Positions 1 to 9,258 are shown, numbered from the stretch's first letter. The stretch is DNA of 64,000 bases from Rugosibacter aromaticivorans (GCF_000934545.1 NZ_CP010554.1:2480001-2544000); one strand, 5' to 3'. Numbers and translations: made by a program. Notes: generated from the letters alone by a model not told the origin.

Positions 1-1323
1 CACGCCATTGCAGCCGCAGACTTCGGCCTCATCCGACATCGCTGCCGCCTTCGATTGCCCGGCATGACCAGTGTCGCCCACGTGATTGTTGGTGAAGGCA
101 TCGCCAAACATCAGATGATCACGGATCGAGCCGACATCGCGACCTTCCTTGAGTAGCTGAAAATACCAGCCACCATCGCCCGTGTCGCCATAAAGTACGG
201 CACCCACCAGACGATCATTTTCGATCACCAGGCGTTTGTAAATACCGCCGCTTTTGTCGTACAGCACAATATCCTCTGTGCCATCGCCGCCTGTGAAATT
301 GCCCGCCGAGAAGACATCCACGCCGGTCACTTTGAGTTTGGTTGAGGTTACCGAACCCTGATAGCGGCTAATGCCCATTTGCGCCAGATGATTGGCGCAC
401 ACCTTGGCTTGTTCGAATAACGGCGCAACGAGCCCATACGCTATGCCGCGATGTGCTGCGCATTCGCCCACAGCGTAAATACGCGGGTCAAACGTTTGCA
501 TCGTGTCAGAAACAACCATGCCACTCAGTTTGCCAACCCCGCAATGCAAACCAGTGGCCTCAGCCAGCGCCGTGTTGGGACGAATGCCCGCTGCCATCAC
601 CACTAGGTCGGCAGGAATTTCAGAGCCATCTTTAAACCGAATAGCCCCGACACGGCCCGACGCATTGGCTAACAGCATTTCAGTTTGTTTGCTCAGCAAA
701 AATTTAAGGCCTTTGCTCTCCAGCGACGCTTGGAGCATATCGGCACTCGTCTTATCGAGCTGGCGTTCCATGATCCAGTCGCCGATATGCACAACCGTGA
801 CATCCATGCCGCGCAACTTGAGGCCATTCGCGGCTTCCAATCCCAGTAAACCCGCGCCTATCACTACGGCGTGTTTATGCGTTACCGCGGTGGCAATCAT
901 CATTTCAGTATCGGCAATATCGCGATAGGCAATCACACCGGGCAAATCGTTACCGGGCACCGGCAATATGAACGGAACAGAACCCGTCGCCAGCAACAGG
1001 CGGTCGTAGCCTGCGTCCATCGTCGCGCCGGCGCTATCTTCGGCGATCACTTTGCGCCCGACACGATCCACCTTCACGACCTTCTTACCCGTATGCAGGG
1101 TGATGCCGTTGTCCTTGTACCAGTCAAGGTCGTTCAACACGATATCGGCCAGCGTCATCTCGCCCGCCAGCACCGGCGACAGAAGGATGCGGTTGTAATT
1201 GGGGTGCGGCTCAGCACCGAACACCGTGATGTCGTAAAGATCGGGGGCCAGTTTTAACAGCTCTTCAACGGTGCGAATGCCCGCCATGCCATTGCCAACG
1301 ACCACTAATTTTTGCTTTTGCAT
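1..1323 (-). CDS. nirB: Assimilatory nitrite reductase large subunit, N-terminal part (cut by window edge)
   Basis: The reverse strand from 1323 stays open to the window edge for 441 codons. It begins MQKQKLVVVGNGMAGIRTVE, an FAD-binding Rossmann start, and has a second NAD(P)-binding motif, VVIGAGLLGLEAANGLKLRG, near residue 150. The last visible residues, EVCGCNGV, are the start of the BFD-like [2Fe-2S] cysteine cluster. This order is that of the NAD(P)H-dependent nitrite reductase large subunit, which reduces nitrite to ammonium in the cytoplasm. The sulfite/nitrite reductase siroheme domains would lie beyond position 1. It is preceded by its own sigma-54 promoter and NtrC box, in keeping with ammonium-repressed nitrate assimilation. 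Confidence 0.95.
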   Translation of the reverse strand, partial: MQKQKLVVVGNGMAGIRTVEELLKLAPDLYDITVFGAEPHPNYNRILLSPVLAGEMTLADIVLNDLDWYKDNGITLHTGKKVVKVDRVGRKVIAEDSAGATMDAGYDRLLLATGSVPFILPVPGNDLPGVIAYRDIADTEMMIATAVTHKHAVVIGAGLLGLEAANGLKLRGMDVTVVHIGDWIMERQLDKTSADMLQASLESKGLKFLLSKQTEMLLANASGRVGAIRFKDGSEIPADLVVMAAGIRPNTALAEATGLHCGVGKLSGMVVSDTMQTFDPRIYAVGECAAHRGIAYGLVAPLFEQAKVCANHLAQMGISRYQGSVTSTKLKVTGVDVFSAGNFTGGDGTEDIVLYDKSGGIYKRLVIENDRLVGAVLYGDTGDGGWYFQLLKEGRDVGSIRDHLMFGDAFTNNHVGDTGHAGQSKAAAMSDEAEVCGCNGV

Positions 1324-1359
1324 TTTCTATCTCCTACCAGGTTTATAACCATCTTAGTG

Positions 1360-1375
1360 AGCAAGACCTATGCCC
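1360..1375 (-). promoter_or_regulatory. Sigma-54 promoter for nirB
   Basis: On the minus strand the sequence reads GGGCATAGGTCTTGCT, a GG-N10-GC arrangement close to the sigma-54 consensus TGGCAY-N5-TTGCW. It lies about 37 bp upstream of the nirB ATG and downstream of an NtrC-type box. Confidence 0.65.
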
Positions 1376-1460
1376 GACCTTGTCAAGCCACTCTGGCACA
1401 CCAACGTCTTGATTCAAAAGGGAGGCTCACTGATCCTTTGTGTCGCAAGCCTATCTCTGC

Positions 1461-1477
1461 CGCACCGCCATGGTGCA
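1461..1477 (-). promoter_or_regulatory. NtrC-type enhancer box upstream of nirB
   Basis: The minus strand reads TGCACCATGGCGGTGCG, a 17-bp palindrome matching the NtrC consensus TGCACC-N5-GGTGCA at all but the last base. It sits about 90 bp upstream of the sigma-54 element, a normal enhancer distance. Confidence 0.7.
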
Positions 1478-1521
1478 TGATTTTTCAAACACCCCTAATT
1501 GGTTCAATTCACTGGCATACC

Positions 1522-3201
1522 TCATTGCCGCGACAACCAAAAAGCCAGCACCAGATTGAGCATCAGCGAAATACCCAGAATGATTTTCAACGTCAGCGAT
1601 GGATTCCGTGCCGCCAGGGGAATGCGCCGTGCTGAAGTCAGCGGCCGGTAAGCCCCGCGTTCAAGCGCCAAAACAAATTCCTCGGCGGTTTCAAAACGAT
1701 CCGCCGGTTCCCGCGCGCACGCCTTGAGCAAAATGGTTTCCAGCCACTCGGGAATATCTCGGCGATAGCGAGTCGGCGGTGTGGGTTGCGCAAAACGCGG
1801 AGTCTGAAAGGGCTCGATCTCGCCGTAGGGATACTTGCGTGTCAGCAGTTCATACAGTGTGACACCACAGGAATAAAGATCGCTCCCTTCATTCGCCGTG
1901 CCGTCCGTGAATAGCTCAGGCGCCATGTACGAGGGCGTTCCGGGGTTGTTGATTTCACTCAAGCGATCACCGTCGCTGGCGGCCACCCCCAGATCGAGCA
2001 CCGTGATCTGCCCCTGCACGCCAAGCTGAATATTGTCGGGCTTGATGTCGCGATGAACGATCCCCAGCCGATGCAGCAAACCAACGGCCTTGAGCAAGCG
2101 CAAGCCAATGGCGGCCACCTCGTCCACATCGAAACGATGCCCGCGCGACAAGCGCGCCTTGAGCGATTCACCCTCATGCCAGGTCATCAAGTAGTACAGA
2201 CAGGAACGCGCCGGATGGCTGACAACCTGTGGGAAACAAGGCGCAACAGCACGCCGCGCCAGCCATTCTTCATACACCAGCGCAGCGATTGATTCCGCAT
2301 CACCCGCCTCGGGCCGCAGCGTTTTGAGTACCCGTGTTTCGCTGCCCTGCGCGACTTTGTAGAGCAGCGTCATGCGCGACTCATGCAGCACATCGAGCAC
2401 ACGCAGGCCATCAATTTGATCGCCGACTTTTAACTGCGGCGGCAAAGGCAGTTTTTGCGCGCCGTCGAGCCGATCGCGCAAATTCGATTGCGGTACCTTG
2501 ATCACATGGGCGACCAACGCCGTGCAGTTATCGTTTGCGCCGCGCCGTACCGCTTCCAGCGCCAGGGCGTTTGCCGCCGCTTCGGCTGTGGCATGGCGCA
2601 CCAGCAATTCGTTGATACCCGCGTCCCTTAACGTGCCCCAGACACCATCCGTCAGCAGGACAAATCGGTCGCCCGCTGTTAATTCGCCAGCCGCGTGATC
2701 GATCACCAAATGCTCATCCAGCCCCAGTGCGCGGCGCAACACATTGCTCAGTTCGGGATGCGGCCAGGTATGGTCTTCGGTAAGTTGTGTCAGTACGCCA
2801 TCACGCCACAGATAAGCGCGCGAATCACCCACATGGCCCACGTAATAGCGGCTGCCGCGCAACACCAGGGCCGTCAAGGTAGTCGCCATGCCTGCGTATT
2901 CACGATTTTTGCGCGCCGTAGCGAGTAGCCAGCGATTGGCAGCGGTCAGCACCGTATCGAATGACTTTGCCACGCTCCAGGTATCCGGCGTGGCAAAATA
3001 ATCGTTGAGCAAATTACGCACGGCATACTCAGCTGCCTCGCGCCCCTGGGCGTGACCGCCGACGCCATCGGCCACTGCCAGTAGCATGCCTTTGGCATCG
3101 AGCTCATCGCCCTCAGGCGTTGCCGCGCCTACATAGTCTTCATTGCGACTACGCAGCCCGACGAGCGTCGAGTGGGCGACATCGATCTGCAATTGTCTCA
3201 T
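1522..3201 (-). CDS. Bifunctional PP2C-type phosphatase / Ser-Thr protein kinase, membrane-anchored
   Basis: 559 aa. The N-terminal PP2C domain (about 1-235) has RNED near residue 18, DGVGGH, GDSRAY, LLTDGVWG and DNCTA, the metal-binding motifs of the family. A kinase domain follows (about 270-520), with VLKTLRP supplying the likely ATP-binding lysine, HRDIKPDN as catalytic loop, DLG in place of DFG, and a GTPSYMAPE activation segment. A hydrophobic stretch near residues 535-556 is a single C-terminal membrane anchor, so both domains face the cytoplasm. It starts 16 bp after the nitrate transporter stop, so the two are co-transcribed. Proteins with this fusion recur beside nitrate transporters in proteobacteria; their substrate is not established to my knowledge. 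Control of uptake is an inference. Confidence 0.9.
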   Translation of the reverse strand: MRQLQIDVAHSTLVGLRSRNEDYVGAATPEGDELDAKGMLLAVADGVGGHAQGREAAEYAVRNLLNDYFATPDTWSVAKSFDTVLTAANRWLLATARKNREYAGMATTLTALVLRGSRYYVGHVGDSRAYLWRDGVLTQLTEDHTWPHPELSNVLRRALGLDEHLVIDHAAGELTAGDRFVLLTDGVWGTLRDAGINELLVRHATAEAAANALALEAVRRGANDNCTALVAHVIKVPQSNLRDRLDGAQKLPLPPQLKVGDQIDGLRVLDVLHESRMTLLYKVAQGSETRVLKTLRPEAGDAESIAALVYEEWLARRAVAPCFPQVVSHPARSCLYYLMTWHEGESLKARLSRGHRFDVDEVAAIGLRLLKAVGLLHRLGIVHRDIKPDNIQLGVQGQITVLDLGVAASDGDRLSEINNPGTPSYMAPELFTDGTANEGSDLYSCGVTLYELLTRKYPYGEIEPFQTPRFAQPTPPTRYRRDIPEWLETILLKACAREPADRFETAEEFVLALERGAYRPLTSARRIPLAARNPSLTLKIILGISLMLNLVLAFWLSRQ

Positions 3202-3217
3202 CCGCCTTACCGCCCGA

Positions 3218-4432
3218 TCAAATGCGGGCAGCCGTCATCGTGGCAGCACCCCACGTCGTGCGCCACCGCGTTTTAACCGAGGTGAGGCCCGCCAACGCTG
3301 TAATAGCAAGCACTGCAAAAATCAGAAAACCGGCCTGATAACTACCCGTAATCTGCCGCGAATAGCCGAGGGAGGATGCCAGCCAGAAACCACCCACACC
3401 GCCCGCCATGCCGACCAGCCCGGTCATGACGCCAATCTCTTTGCGAAAGCGCTGCGGCACCAGCTGAAACACCGCACCATTACCCATGCCCAGCGCCAGC
3501 ATGGCGAGAACAAAAACGCTCAATGCCATCCATGCCTGCGACAGGCCGATGCTGACGATGCCGAGAAAAATCGCCGCGAGCGCATACATGACGGTCAGGC
3601 TCCGGATGCCGCCAATACGATCTGCCACGCCACCACCAATAGGCCGCACTAATGAGCCGGCGAAAACACAGGCGGCAGTGAAAAAGCCCGCGGTTTTTGC
3701 ATCCAGCCCGTATTGCGTATTGAAATAAATAGTCAGCGACGACGCGAGGCCAACAAAACCACCAAACGTCACCGCATAGAAAAACATGAACCACCAGGCA
3801 TCTTTATCCTTGAGCACTGCCAAGTATTCAACCAGGCGCTTGGGCGGTGGGCACTCCGGCGCATCCTTGGCGAGCACTAGATACACCACGAATACGATAG
3901 CCAAAGGCACTAGCACAATGCCAAACACATTGCTCCAGCCATAGGCGGTGGCCAGGCTCGGTGCAAGCAACGCAGCCAGCGCTGTGCCAGAATTGCCCGC
4001 ACCCGCAATACCCAAGGCCTTGCCTTGATGCTCCGCCGGATACCAGCGCGAAGCCAGCGGCAGGGCCACAGCAAACGAAGCACCCGCCACACCGAGGAAC
4101 AGGCCAAACACCAGCGTTTGCTCATAGCTGTGAATGCCCGCTTGCCAGGCGTAAAACAGTGCGGCCATAACGACCACCTGCCCAATCGCCCCAGTCAGCT
4201 TCGGCTTTAAATGATCAACCAGCAGGCCCATGAACAACCGCAATATCGCACCTGCCAGCACAGGCGTTGCCACCATCAAACCGCGCTGGGCGTGAGTGAG
4301 CTGTAAATCCTGCGCGATCTGCACACCCAACGGGCCGAGGATGACCCAGACCATGAAGGCCAGATCAAAATAAAGGAAGGCGGCAAGCAGGGTCGGGGCA
4401 TGCCCGGATTGCAGAAAAGATTTCTTGTCCAT
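3218..4432 (-). CDS. nasA: Nitrate/nitrite transporter, MFS family (NasA/NarK type)
   Basis: 404 aa with about 12 hydrophobic segments. Both nitrate signature motifs of the nitrate/nitrite porter family are visible: GIAGAGNSGTALAALLAPS in the first half and ALGMGNGAVFQLVPQRF in the second. It imports nitrate across the inner membrane. I chose the ATG at 4432 (MDKKSFLQ) because AAGGAGAA lies 7 nt upstream; an in-frame start 69 nt further upstream has no such site. It heads a two-gene unit with the phosphatase/kinase, under a sigma-54 promoter. It adds to the ABC nitrate importer next door, so the cell has two nitrate uptake routes here. Confidence 0.93.
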   Translation of the reverse strand: MDKKSFLQSGHAPTLLAAFLYFDLAFMVWVILGPLGVQIAQDLQLTHAQRGLMVATPVLAGAILRLFMGLLVDHLKPKLTGAIGQVVVMAALFYAWQAGIHSYEQTLVFGLFLGVAGASFAVALPLASRWYPAEHQGKALGIAGAGNSGTALAALLAPSLATAYGWSNVFGIVLVPLAIVFVVYLVLAKDAPECPPPKRLVEYLAVLKDKDAWWFMFFYAVTFGGFVGLASSLTIYFNTQYGLDAKTAGFFTAACVFAGSLVRPIGGGVADRIGGIRSLTVMYALAAIFLGIVSIGLSQAWMALSVFVLAMLALGMGNGAVFQLVPQRFRKEIGVMTGLVGMAGGVGGFWLASSLGYSRQITGSYQAGFLIFAVLAITALAGLTSVKTRWRTTWGAATMTAARI

Positions 4433-4515
4433 AAGTTCTCCTTGTTTGGTTCTTTTGGTTCTTACTGGTGACGAACAGCCACCATCTAATCTTTGATGCA
4501 CTCTGAAAACTTACA

Positions 4516-4532
4516 TAGCAGGTCGCATGCCA
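4516..4532 (-). promoter_or_regulatory. Sigma-54 promoter for the nitrate transporter
   Basis: The minus strand reads TGGCATGCGACCTGCTA, with GG and GC separated by 10 bp. The downstream text GCTATGTAA is the same as at the nrtA promoter. It lies about 84 bp upstream of the transporter ATG. Confidence 0.65.
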
Positions 4533-4580
4533 GATATGCACCAAACTTGATAATCATTGGCTGCACAAGGATCTAGAGAA

Positions 4581-4607
4581 AAAGTCGGCGCTGGTGATAC
4601 GGCGGGA
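4581..4607 (+). repeat. Dispersed repeat copy, start of a ~90-bp block shared with the nrtA upstream region
   Basis: The core AAAGTCGGCGCTGG is followed by TGATACGGCGG. The repeat and the next 64 bp (NtrC box plus GCACCGGAATGAGGCGCGC) are closely similar to 9445-9536, so a composite block of about 90 bp exists twice within the nitrate cluster. Confidence 0.8.
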
Positions 4608-4618
4608 GTACGCTTTGT

Positions 4619-4635
4619 TGCACCGCAATAGCGCA
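4619..4635 (+). promoter_or_regulatory. NtrC-type enhancer box upstream of the nitrate transporter
   Basis: The sequence TGCACCGCAATAGCGCA is a 17-bp imperfect palindrome of the TGCACC-N5-GGTGCA type. It is identical to the box at 9485-9501 in front of nrtA. It lies about 90 bp upstream of the sigma-54 element. A second half-related element, GCACCGGAATGAGGCGC, follows at 4650-4666. Confidence 0.6.
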
Positions 4636-4691
4636 CACGCACGGCAGGCGCACCGGAATGAGGCGCGCCGTGCCGAACACCACCTATTAGA

Positions 4692-5942
4692 TCAAAACTT
4701 CGCTTCGCCCCAGAGCCACACCTTATCGGTATCGACCGAGAAAGTTTTCGCGTTGTAGCTAGCGTACTTAATGCCAATCAGATAGTTCTTGGCGATGGGT
4801 TTGGTGACCTGAAGATTCCATTCCGTGCCGTAACGCGCATTGCCTTTGTCGGCGCGATAGTCGTGATAGATCGCATCGAGCTTGATGCCATAAAGCGCCG
4901 ATCCCGCACCGAGGTAAGCATCTTTTAGCCCATTCACCGGCGTCGTCAAGAAGATATCTGCCCAGCCGTTGAAGGCATGCAAAGTAGCCAGCGGGGTCTG
5001 GAAGCTCTTCGTGCCATTGCCTTCAAGGAGTTCATAACCCAGTTTCACAATATTCACGCCTTTGGCCAGCCCCGCCTCAAGGAAGGCATAGTCGACACTG
5101 TAATTCGCCGGATTTTTTTTGTAGTCCGACTGTGATGCGTACTCGGCGGTATAGAGCAGCTTCATGCCTTCAGCGATAGCGGTGTCACCCTTCAAACGCA
5201 GGCCCCAGGTCTGTGTCGAGCTCGTGGCGAAATCGGCATAGTCGAGCAGATAACCATAGCCAACAATTTCGCCGACACGCCAGCCTTTGTAGCTAACGTT
5301 GAGAATCGGCGACTTCATGTGGGCATTGCCCACGTTGGCAAATGTGGCAACGGGGGGTTTGCTTTGGTCGCTGAACACTCGATTAGCGTTATAGATGTAG
5401 CCTGCGGTGATTGTCGTTGCGGGCAAGGATTGATTGACCACGGTCAACCCGTCGAAAGTTTGTTCATTTTGCCGCCAGCCGACGTTGCCGATGAAGCGCT
5501 GGTTATCCAGCACAATGCGCTGCCGACCATATTTCAGTTTGGTATTGGGCAACCCGGAGTAACTCAGGTAAGCCTGATTGACCTCGGTGAATTCCGGATC
5601 AGCAATAATGGAATAAGCGGTCTTGCGATTGGTCGTGCTGTTGTAATTGTCCGTACCCAGCACGCTCAAATGTTCGCCTTCCAGCATCACGCCAAACCCT
5701 TTGAATTCGCCGGTCTCGTAACCAAACCGCAGGCGCAAAGTCGAGGCATTGGCGGCTTTGAGCGCATTCTCCTGGCTCACGCTTTCATAGCGGTAGCGGG
5801 CGTCTAGCGAGGGCTTGCCGCCTGTGATGGCGTCAGCAAAACTGTCTCCCGCAAAGGCAGGCAACGCCAGCAGGGATAGCGACAGTGAGAGCGAAACGGC
5901 GTGCGCCAGTTGGGTTGAAATCAGTGATGAGCGACGTGACAT
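4692..5942 (-). CDS. Outer-membrane porin, alginate-export-like family
   Basis: 416 aa. The N-terminus is a signal peptide ending near ALPAFAG (about residue 31). The rest is rich in alternating beta-strand text with aromatic residues, as in RLRFGYETGEFKGFGVMLEGE, and ends in KVWLWGEAKF with the C-terminal phenylalanine typical of beta-barrel insertion. The text resembles the alginate export/porin superfamily rather than trimeric porins. TGGAG precedes the ATG by about 9 nt. It follows nrtD by 71 bp on the same strand, so it is probably the last gene of the nrt operon. Passage of nitrate across the outer membrane is an inference from position. Confidence 0.82.
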   Translation of the reverse strand: MSRRSSLISTQLAHAVSLSLSLSLLALPAFAGDSFADAITGGKPSLDARYRYESVSQENALKAANASTLRLRFGYETGEFKGFGVMLEGEHLSVLGTDNYNSTTNRKTAYSIIADPEFTEVNQAYLSYSGLPNTKLKYGRQRIVLDNQRFIGNVGWRQNEQTFDGLTVVNQSLPATTITAGYIYNANRVFSDQSKPPVATFANVGNAHMKSPILNVSYKGWRVGEIVGYGYLLDYADFATSSTQTWGLRLKGDTAIAEGMKLLYTAEYASQSDYKKNPANYSVDYAFLEAGLAKGVNIVKLGYELLEGNGTKSFQTPLATLHAFNGWADIFLTTPVNGLKDAYLGAGSALYGIKLDAIYHDYRADKGNARYGTEWNLQVTKPIAKNYLIGIKYASYNAKTFSVDTDKVWLWGEAKF

Positions 5943-6013
5943 AGCAGTATCTCCAGAAAAATGCTTGATAAATAAAAGTAAAAAAACAAAAATCGTTTGC
6001 GGGCGTTTGTGGC

Positions 6014-6829
6014 CTAGGCCACTTTTTTCAGTTGCTTGCGATAGAGGAACTCGAACACCGCCGCGCGGTAAGCGGCGAATCGGGTGTCATTTGCCAGCGC
6101 TACTCTGTCACGCGGGCGTGGCAGATCAACCGTGACAATCTCACCTATCGTCGCCGCCGGCCCATTGGTCATCATCACGATGCGGTCCGACAACAGCACC
6201 GCTTCATCCACATCGTGCGTCACCATCACCACCGTGGCGCCGGTCTTGGCCAGCACGCCATTGAGCTCATCCTGCAAACTGGCGCGGGTGAGCGCATCGA
6301 GTGCGCCAAAGGGCTCATCCATCAACAGGATGCGCGGCTCCATGGCAAACGCGCGGGCAATGCCGACACGCTGCTTCATGCCGCCGGAAATTTCATGCGG
6401 ATATTTATCCAGCGCGTGTGCCATATGCACCATTTCGAGCGCGGCAACGACTCGTTCGACGAGTTTCGCTTTGCGCTCCTTACGCCCGAAAACACGTTCA
6501 ACAGCCAGCATCACATTTTCAGAGCACGTCATCCAGGGCAACAAGGAATGATTCTGGAACACCACGGCACGCTCCGGCCCCGGCCCGGCGATTTCGCGGT
6601 TATCGCACAGCAGCACGCCATGTGTTGGCAACGTCAAGCCAGCAATGAGGTTAAGCAGCGTCGATTTACCACAGCCCGAATGCCCGATCAGCGACACGAC
6701 TTCACCCGGACTGATCGCCAGATTGATGTCACGCAGGGCAACAAAGCGGCCGGCTCGCGCAGGAAATTCCTGGCCGACACTTTCGATTTTGACGATGGGC
6801 TTCATGGCGGTATTCATCATGGGGTTCAT
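6014..6829 (-). CDS. nrtD: Nitrate ABC transporter, ATP-binding protein
   Basis: 271 aa. It has Walker A GHSGCGKST near residue 50, Q-loop VFQNHSLLPW, signature ISGGMKQR, Walker B RILLMDEPFGALD and switch histidine VTHDVDEA. The closeness to NrtD/NasD and SsuB/TauB proteins, together with the adjacent permease and NrtA, assigns it to nitrate. The ATG at 6829 (MNPMMNTAMK) has GAGGAGG 7-8 nt upstream; the longer reading from a TTG at 6844 would overlap the permease stop and has no such site. It energises import at the inner membrane. Confidence 0.93.
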   Translation of the reverse strand: MNPMMNTAMKPIVKIESVGQEFPARAGRFVALRDINLAISPGEVVSLIGHSGCGKSTLLNLIAGLTLPTHGVLLCDNREIAGPGPERAVVFQNHSLLPWMTCSENVMLAVERVFGRKERKAKLVERVVAALEMVHMAHALDKYPHEISGGMKQRVGIARAFAMEPRILLMDEPFGALDALTRASLQDELNGVLAKTGATVVMVTHDVDEAVLLSDRIVMMTNGPAATIGEIVTVDLPRPRDRVALANDTRFAAYRAAVFEFLYRKQLKKVA

Positions 6830-6840
6830 ATCGCGCCTCC

Positions 6841-7866
6841 TCAACGTGATTCGTAAGTAAATCGCTTGGCCAGCAACAGCAGCATCTGCTCCAGCGTAAA
6901 TCCCACAATGCCGATGACAAAGATGGCGATGATGATGTGTTCAACCTTGAGGCTGTTCCATTCATCCCACACCCAGAAACCGATGCCCACGCCTCCGGTC
7001 AGCATTTCCGCCGCGACGATCACCAACCAGGCGGTGCCGATGGATAAGCGAATGCCGGTCAACAGGTAGGGCAGCACAGCGGGGAAGAGAATCCTGGTGA
7101 TCACCTTGTCTTCGGACAAACCCAGCACCCGCGCCACGTTCAGATAATCCTGCGGCACGCGCTGCACGCCCTGTGCGGTGTTGAGAATCATCGGCCAGAT
7201 AGAACAGATGAAAATGGTCCACGTTGCGGCAGGATCAGCGCGCTTGAATACCAGCAAACCAATCGGCAGCCAGGCCAAGGGCGACACCGGGCGCAGCAGA
7301 CTGATGACCGGATCGAACATGCGATTCACGAAGCTGAAGCGTCCCAGCAAAAAGCCCATCGGAATCCCTACCAGCGCGGCAAAACCAAAGCCGACACCCA
7401 CGCGCTGTAGCGAGGAAAGCACATTCCAGCCGATGCCCTGATCATTCGGGCCATTGCGATAGAACGGGTCAGCAAACAACTTCGTCGCCGCATTCCACGT
7501 TTGCATCGGGCCAGGAATTGAACTGTTCTTGACGGCTATCAGTGCCCAGAGGCCGATCAGCAAACCAATACCCAGCAGCGGCGGAATTACCGTTTTCGCA
7601 AACTCACGCGCACCGTGAACTAACCGTTCTCCGCTTCCCGGCCCCAAGGCAGGAGAAACTTCTTGCGCGCTGGCCCGCACCGAGACCTTGACTCCAGCAC
7701 TGGATGGCGCGATTTCTGTAAAAGTCTTGAGTCCGTCTCTGGACGGCGCTGGTGACACGGCGGCCTGTGTGGACGAGGCCGCCGCTTCAACCACTATTTC
7801 CGCCGCCGCATCCCCTTCTGCCGCCATCATCGACCCCACGTTTTTAAAAACAATGACTGCGCTCAT
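6841..7866 (-). CDS. nrtB: Nitrate ABC transporter, permease protein
   Basis: 341 aa. Residues 90-341 form a standard BPD_transp_1 permease with about six membrane segments; the EAA-type cytoplasmic loop is at LNTAQGVQRVPQDYLNVARVLG. The first 85 residues are an unusual Ala/Ser/Pro-rich extension. Residues about 34-49 of it (AAVSPAPSRDGLKTF) are encoded by a copy of the dispersed repeat, nearly identical to DNA inside lpdA (53385-53428). The ATG has GGGAG upstream. It begins 24 bp after nrtA and ends 11 bp before nrtD, so the three genes form one operon. Confidence 0.93.
   Translation of the reverse strand: MSAVIVFKNVGSMMAAEGDAAAEIVVEAAASSTQAAVSPAPSRDGLKTFTEIAPSSAGVKVSVRASAQEVSPALGPGSGERLVHGAREFAKTVIPPLLGIGLLIGLWALIAVKNSSIPGPMQTWNAATKLFADPFYRNGPNDQGIGWNVLSSLQRVGVGFGFAALVGIPMGFLLGRFSFVNRMFDPVISLLRPVSPLAWLPIGLLVFKRADPAATWTIFICSIWPMILNTAQGVQRVPQDYLNVARVLGLSEDKVITRILFPAVLPYLLTGIRLSIGTAWLVIVAAEMLTGGVGIGFWVWDEWNSLKVEHIIIAIFVIGIVGFTLEQMLLLLAKRFTYESR
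7720..7764 (+). repeat. Dispersed repeat copy inside nrtB (long 44-bp form)
   Basis: The text starts AAAAGTCTTGAGTCCGTCTC and ends GGCGCTGGTGACACGGCGG. It matches 53385-53428 in lpdA with about three differences. It encodes part of the N-terminal extension of the permease on the opposite strand. Confidence 0.85.
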
Positions 7867-7890
7867 GATGTGCTCCCTTCTTGCACAAAC

Positions 7891-9222
7891 TCAGGCGTGA
7901 ATTTTGAAAGACGCGGCATATTTCTTCGGGTCTTTCCCATCCCACAGCACACCGTCGATCAATTTGCTCGACCGCATATCGCTCTTCGGCAACGCAACCT
8001 TGGCAGCCGCTGCCGCTTGCTTGTATACGTCAATGCGATTGATCTGTTTGGCCACCGCGAGATAGTCCGGATCGCTCTTCAGCAAACCCCAACGTCTGTG
8101 CTGGGTCAGGAACCACATGCCATCTGAGAGGTAGGGGAAGTTCACCGCGCCGTCGTTAAAGAACTTCATGTGATTTTTGTCATCCCACGTTTTACCCAGT
8201 CCATTGGAATAACGGCCCAGCATGCGTTCGAGAATCACATCCATATCGGTGTTGATGTAGGCCTTTTGCGCCACGGTTTCGGCCGTGAAGCGGCGATTCG
8301 CTAACGACGCATCAATCCAGCGGCCCGCATCGAGCACCGCCGCCGTCATGGCGCGCGCTGTGTTCGGATTTTTAGCAACCCAATCGGCTGTGGTACCGAG
8401 CACCTTCTCAGGGTGATCAGTCCAGATGTCTTGCGTAGTGGCCGCGGTAAAGCCGATTTTGTCGATAATGGCACGGTTGTTCCACGGCTCGCCAACGCAA
8501 AAGCCGTCCATGTTGCCAACGCGCATATTGGCCACCATTTGCGGTGGCGGCACCACGATGTTCTTCACATCCTTGAACGGATCAATGCCCTGCGCCGCCA
8601 GCCAGTAATAAAGCCACATGGCATGCGTGCCCGTGGGGAAAGTCTGCGCAAAGGTGTATTCACGTTCCTTCTTGGCGATCAATTTGGCCAGTGACGGGCC
8701 ATTGATCGCCCCTTTGTCTTTCAACTGGTTCGACAAGGTGACGGCCTGGCCGTTGTTGTTCAAACTCATCAGCACCGCCATGTCCTTCTTCGGCCCGCCA
8801 ATGCCCAGATGCACGCCATACACCAGGCCATACAGCACGTGCGCCGCATCCAGCTCACCATTCACCAGTTTGTCGCGCACCGCAGCCCACGAGGCTTCTT
8901 TGCTGGCAATAATCTTGATGCCATATTTCTCATCGAACTTATTCACCGCCGCCATGACAACCGACGAACAATCCGTGAGCGGAATGAAGCCGATGCGCAC
9001 CTCTTTTTTCTCCGGCGCATCCGAACCGGCTGCCCAGGCAGCAGAGCGGATGCCAGGTGGCACCATACCCATCAGCGCAGCGCCTGTCATGAGCGTTGCC
9101 CCTTGACGCAAAAAATTGCGCCGTTTTTGAGCATCGGCAGATGATTCCACAGACGACTCGACAGACAACTCAGCAGATGATTCCGCAAGCGCAGTAGGTG
9201 GCAGGCTATCTTCATGTTTCAT
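7891..9222 (-). CDS. nrtA: Nitrate ABC transporter, substrate-binding protein (Tat-exported)
   Basis: 443 aa. A twin-arginine signal is visible at residues about 33-60: RRNFLRQGATLMTGAALMG, then AAWAAG. The mature part (EVRIGFIPLTDCSSVVMAAV ... YGLVYGVHLGIGG ... TFPTGTHAMWLYYWLAAQG ... GNMDGFCVGEPWNNRA) is the NrtA/NasF-type nitrate-binding family, exported folded to the periplasm. The ATG at 9222 (MKHEDSLPP) has GGAG 7 nt upstream; an upstream in-frame extension would read through the regulatory leader and is rejected. It is the first gene of the operon and sits behind the ANTAR attenuator and sigma-54 promoter. Confidence 0.95.
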   Translation of the reverse strand: MKHEDSLPPTALAESSAELSVESSVESSADAQKRRNFLRQGATLMTGAALMGMVPPGIRSAAWAAGSDAPEKKEVRIGFIPLTDCSSVVMAAVNKFDEKYGIKIIASKEASWAAVRDKLVNGELDAAHVLYGLVYGVHLGIGGPKKDMAVLMSLNNNGQAVTLSNQLKDKGAINGPSLAKLIAKKEREYTFAQTFPTGTHAMWLYYWLAAQGIDPFKDVKNIVVPPPQMVANMRVGNMDGFCVGEPWNNRAIIDKIGFTAATTQDIWTDHPEKVLGTTADWVAKNPNTARAMTAAVLDAGRWIDASLANRRFTAETVAQKAYINTDMDVILERMLGRYSNGLGKTWDDKNHMKFFNDGAVNFPYLSDGMWFLTQHRRWGLLKSDPDYLAVAKQINRIDVYKQAAAAAKVALPKSDMRSSKLIDGVLWDGKDPKKYAASFKIHA

Positions 9223-9258
9223 TGCGATCTCCAAAGTTATGTCATTAATCAAAATGGC

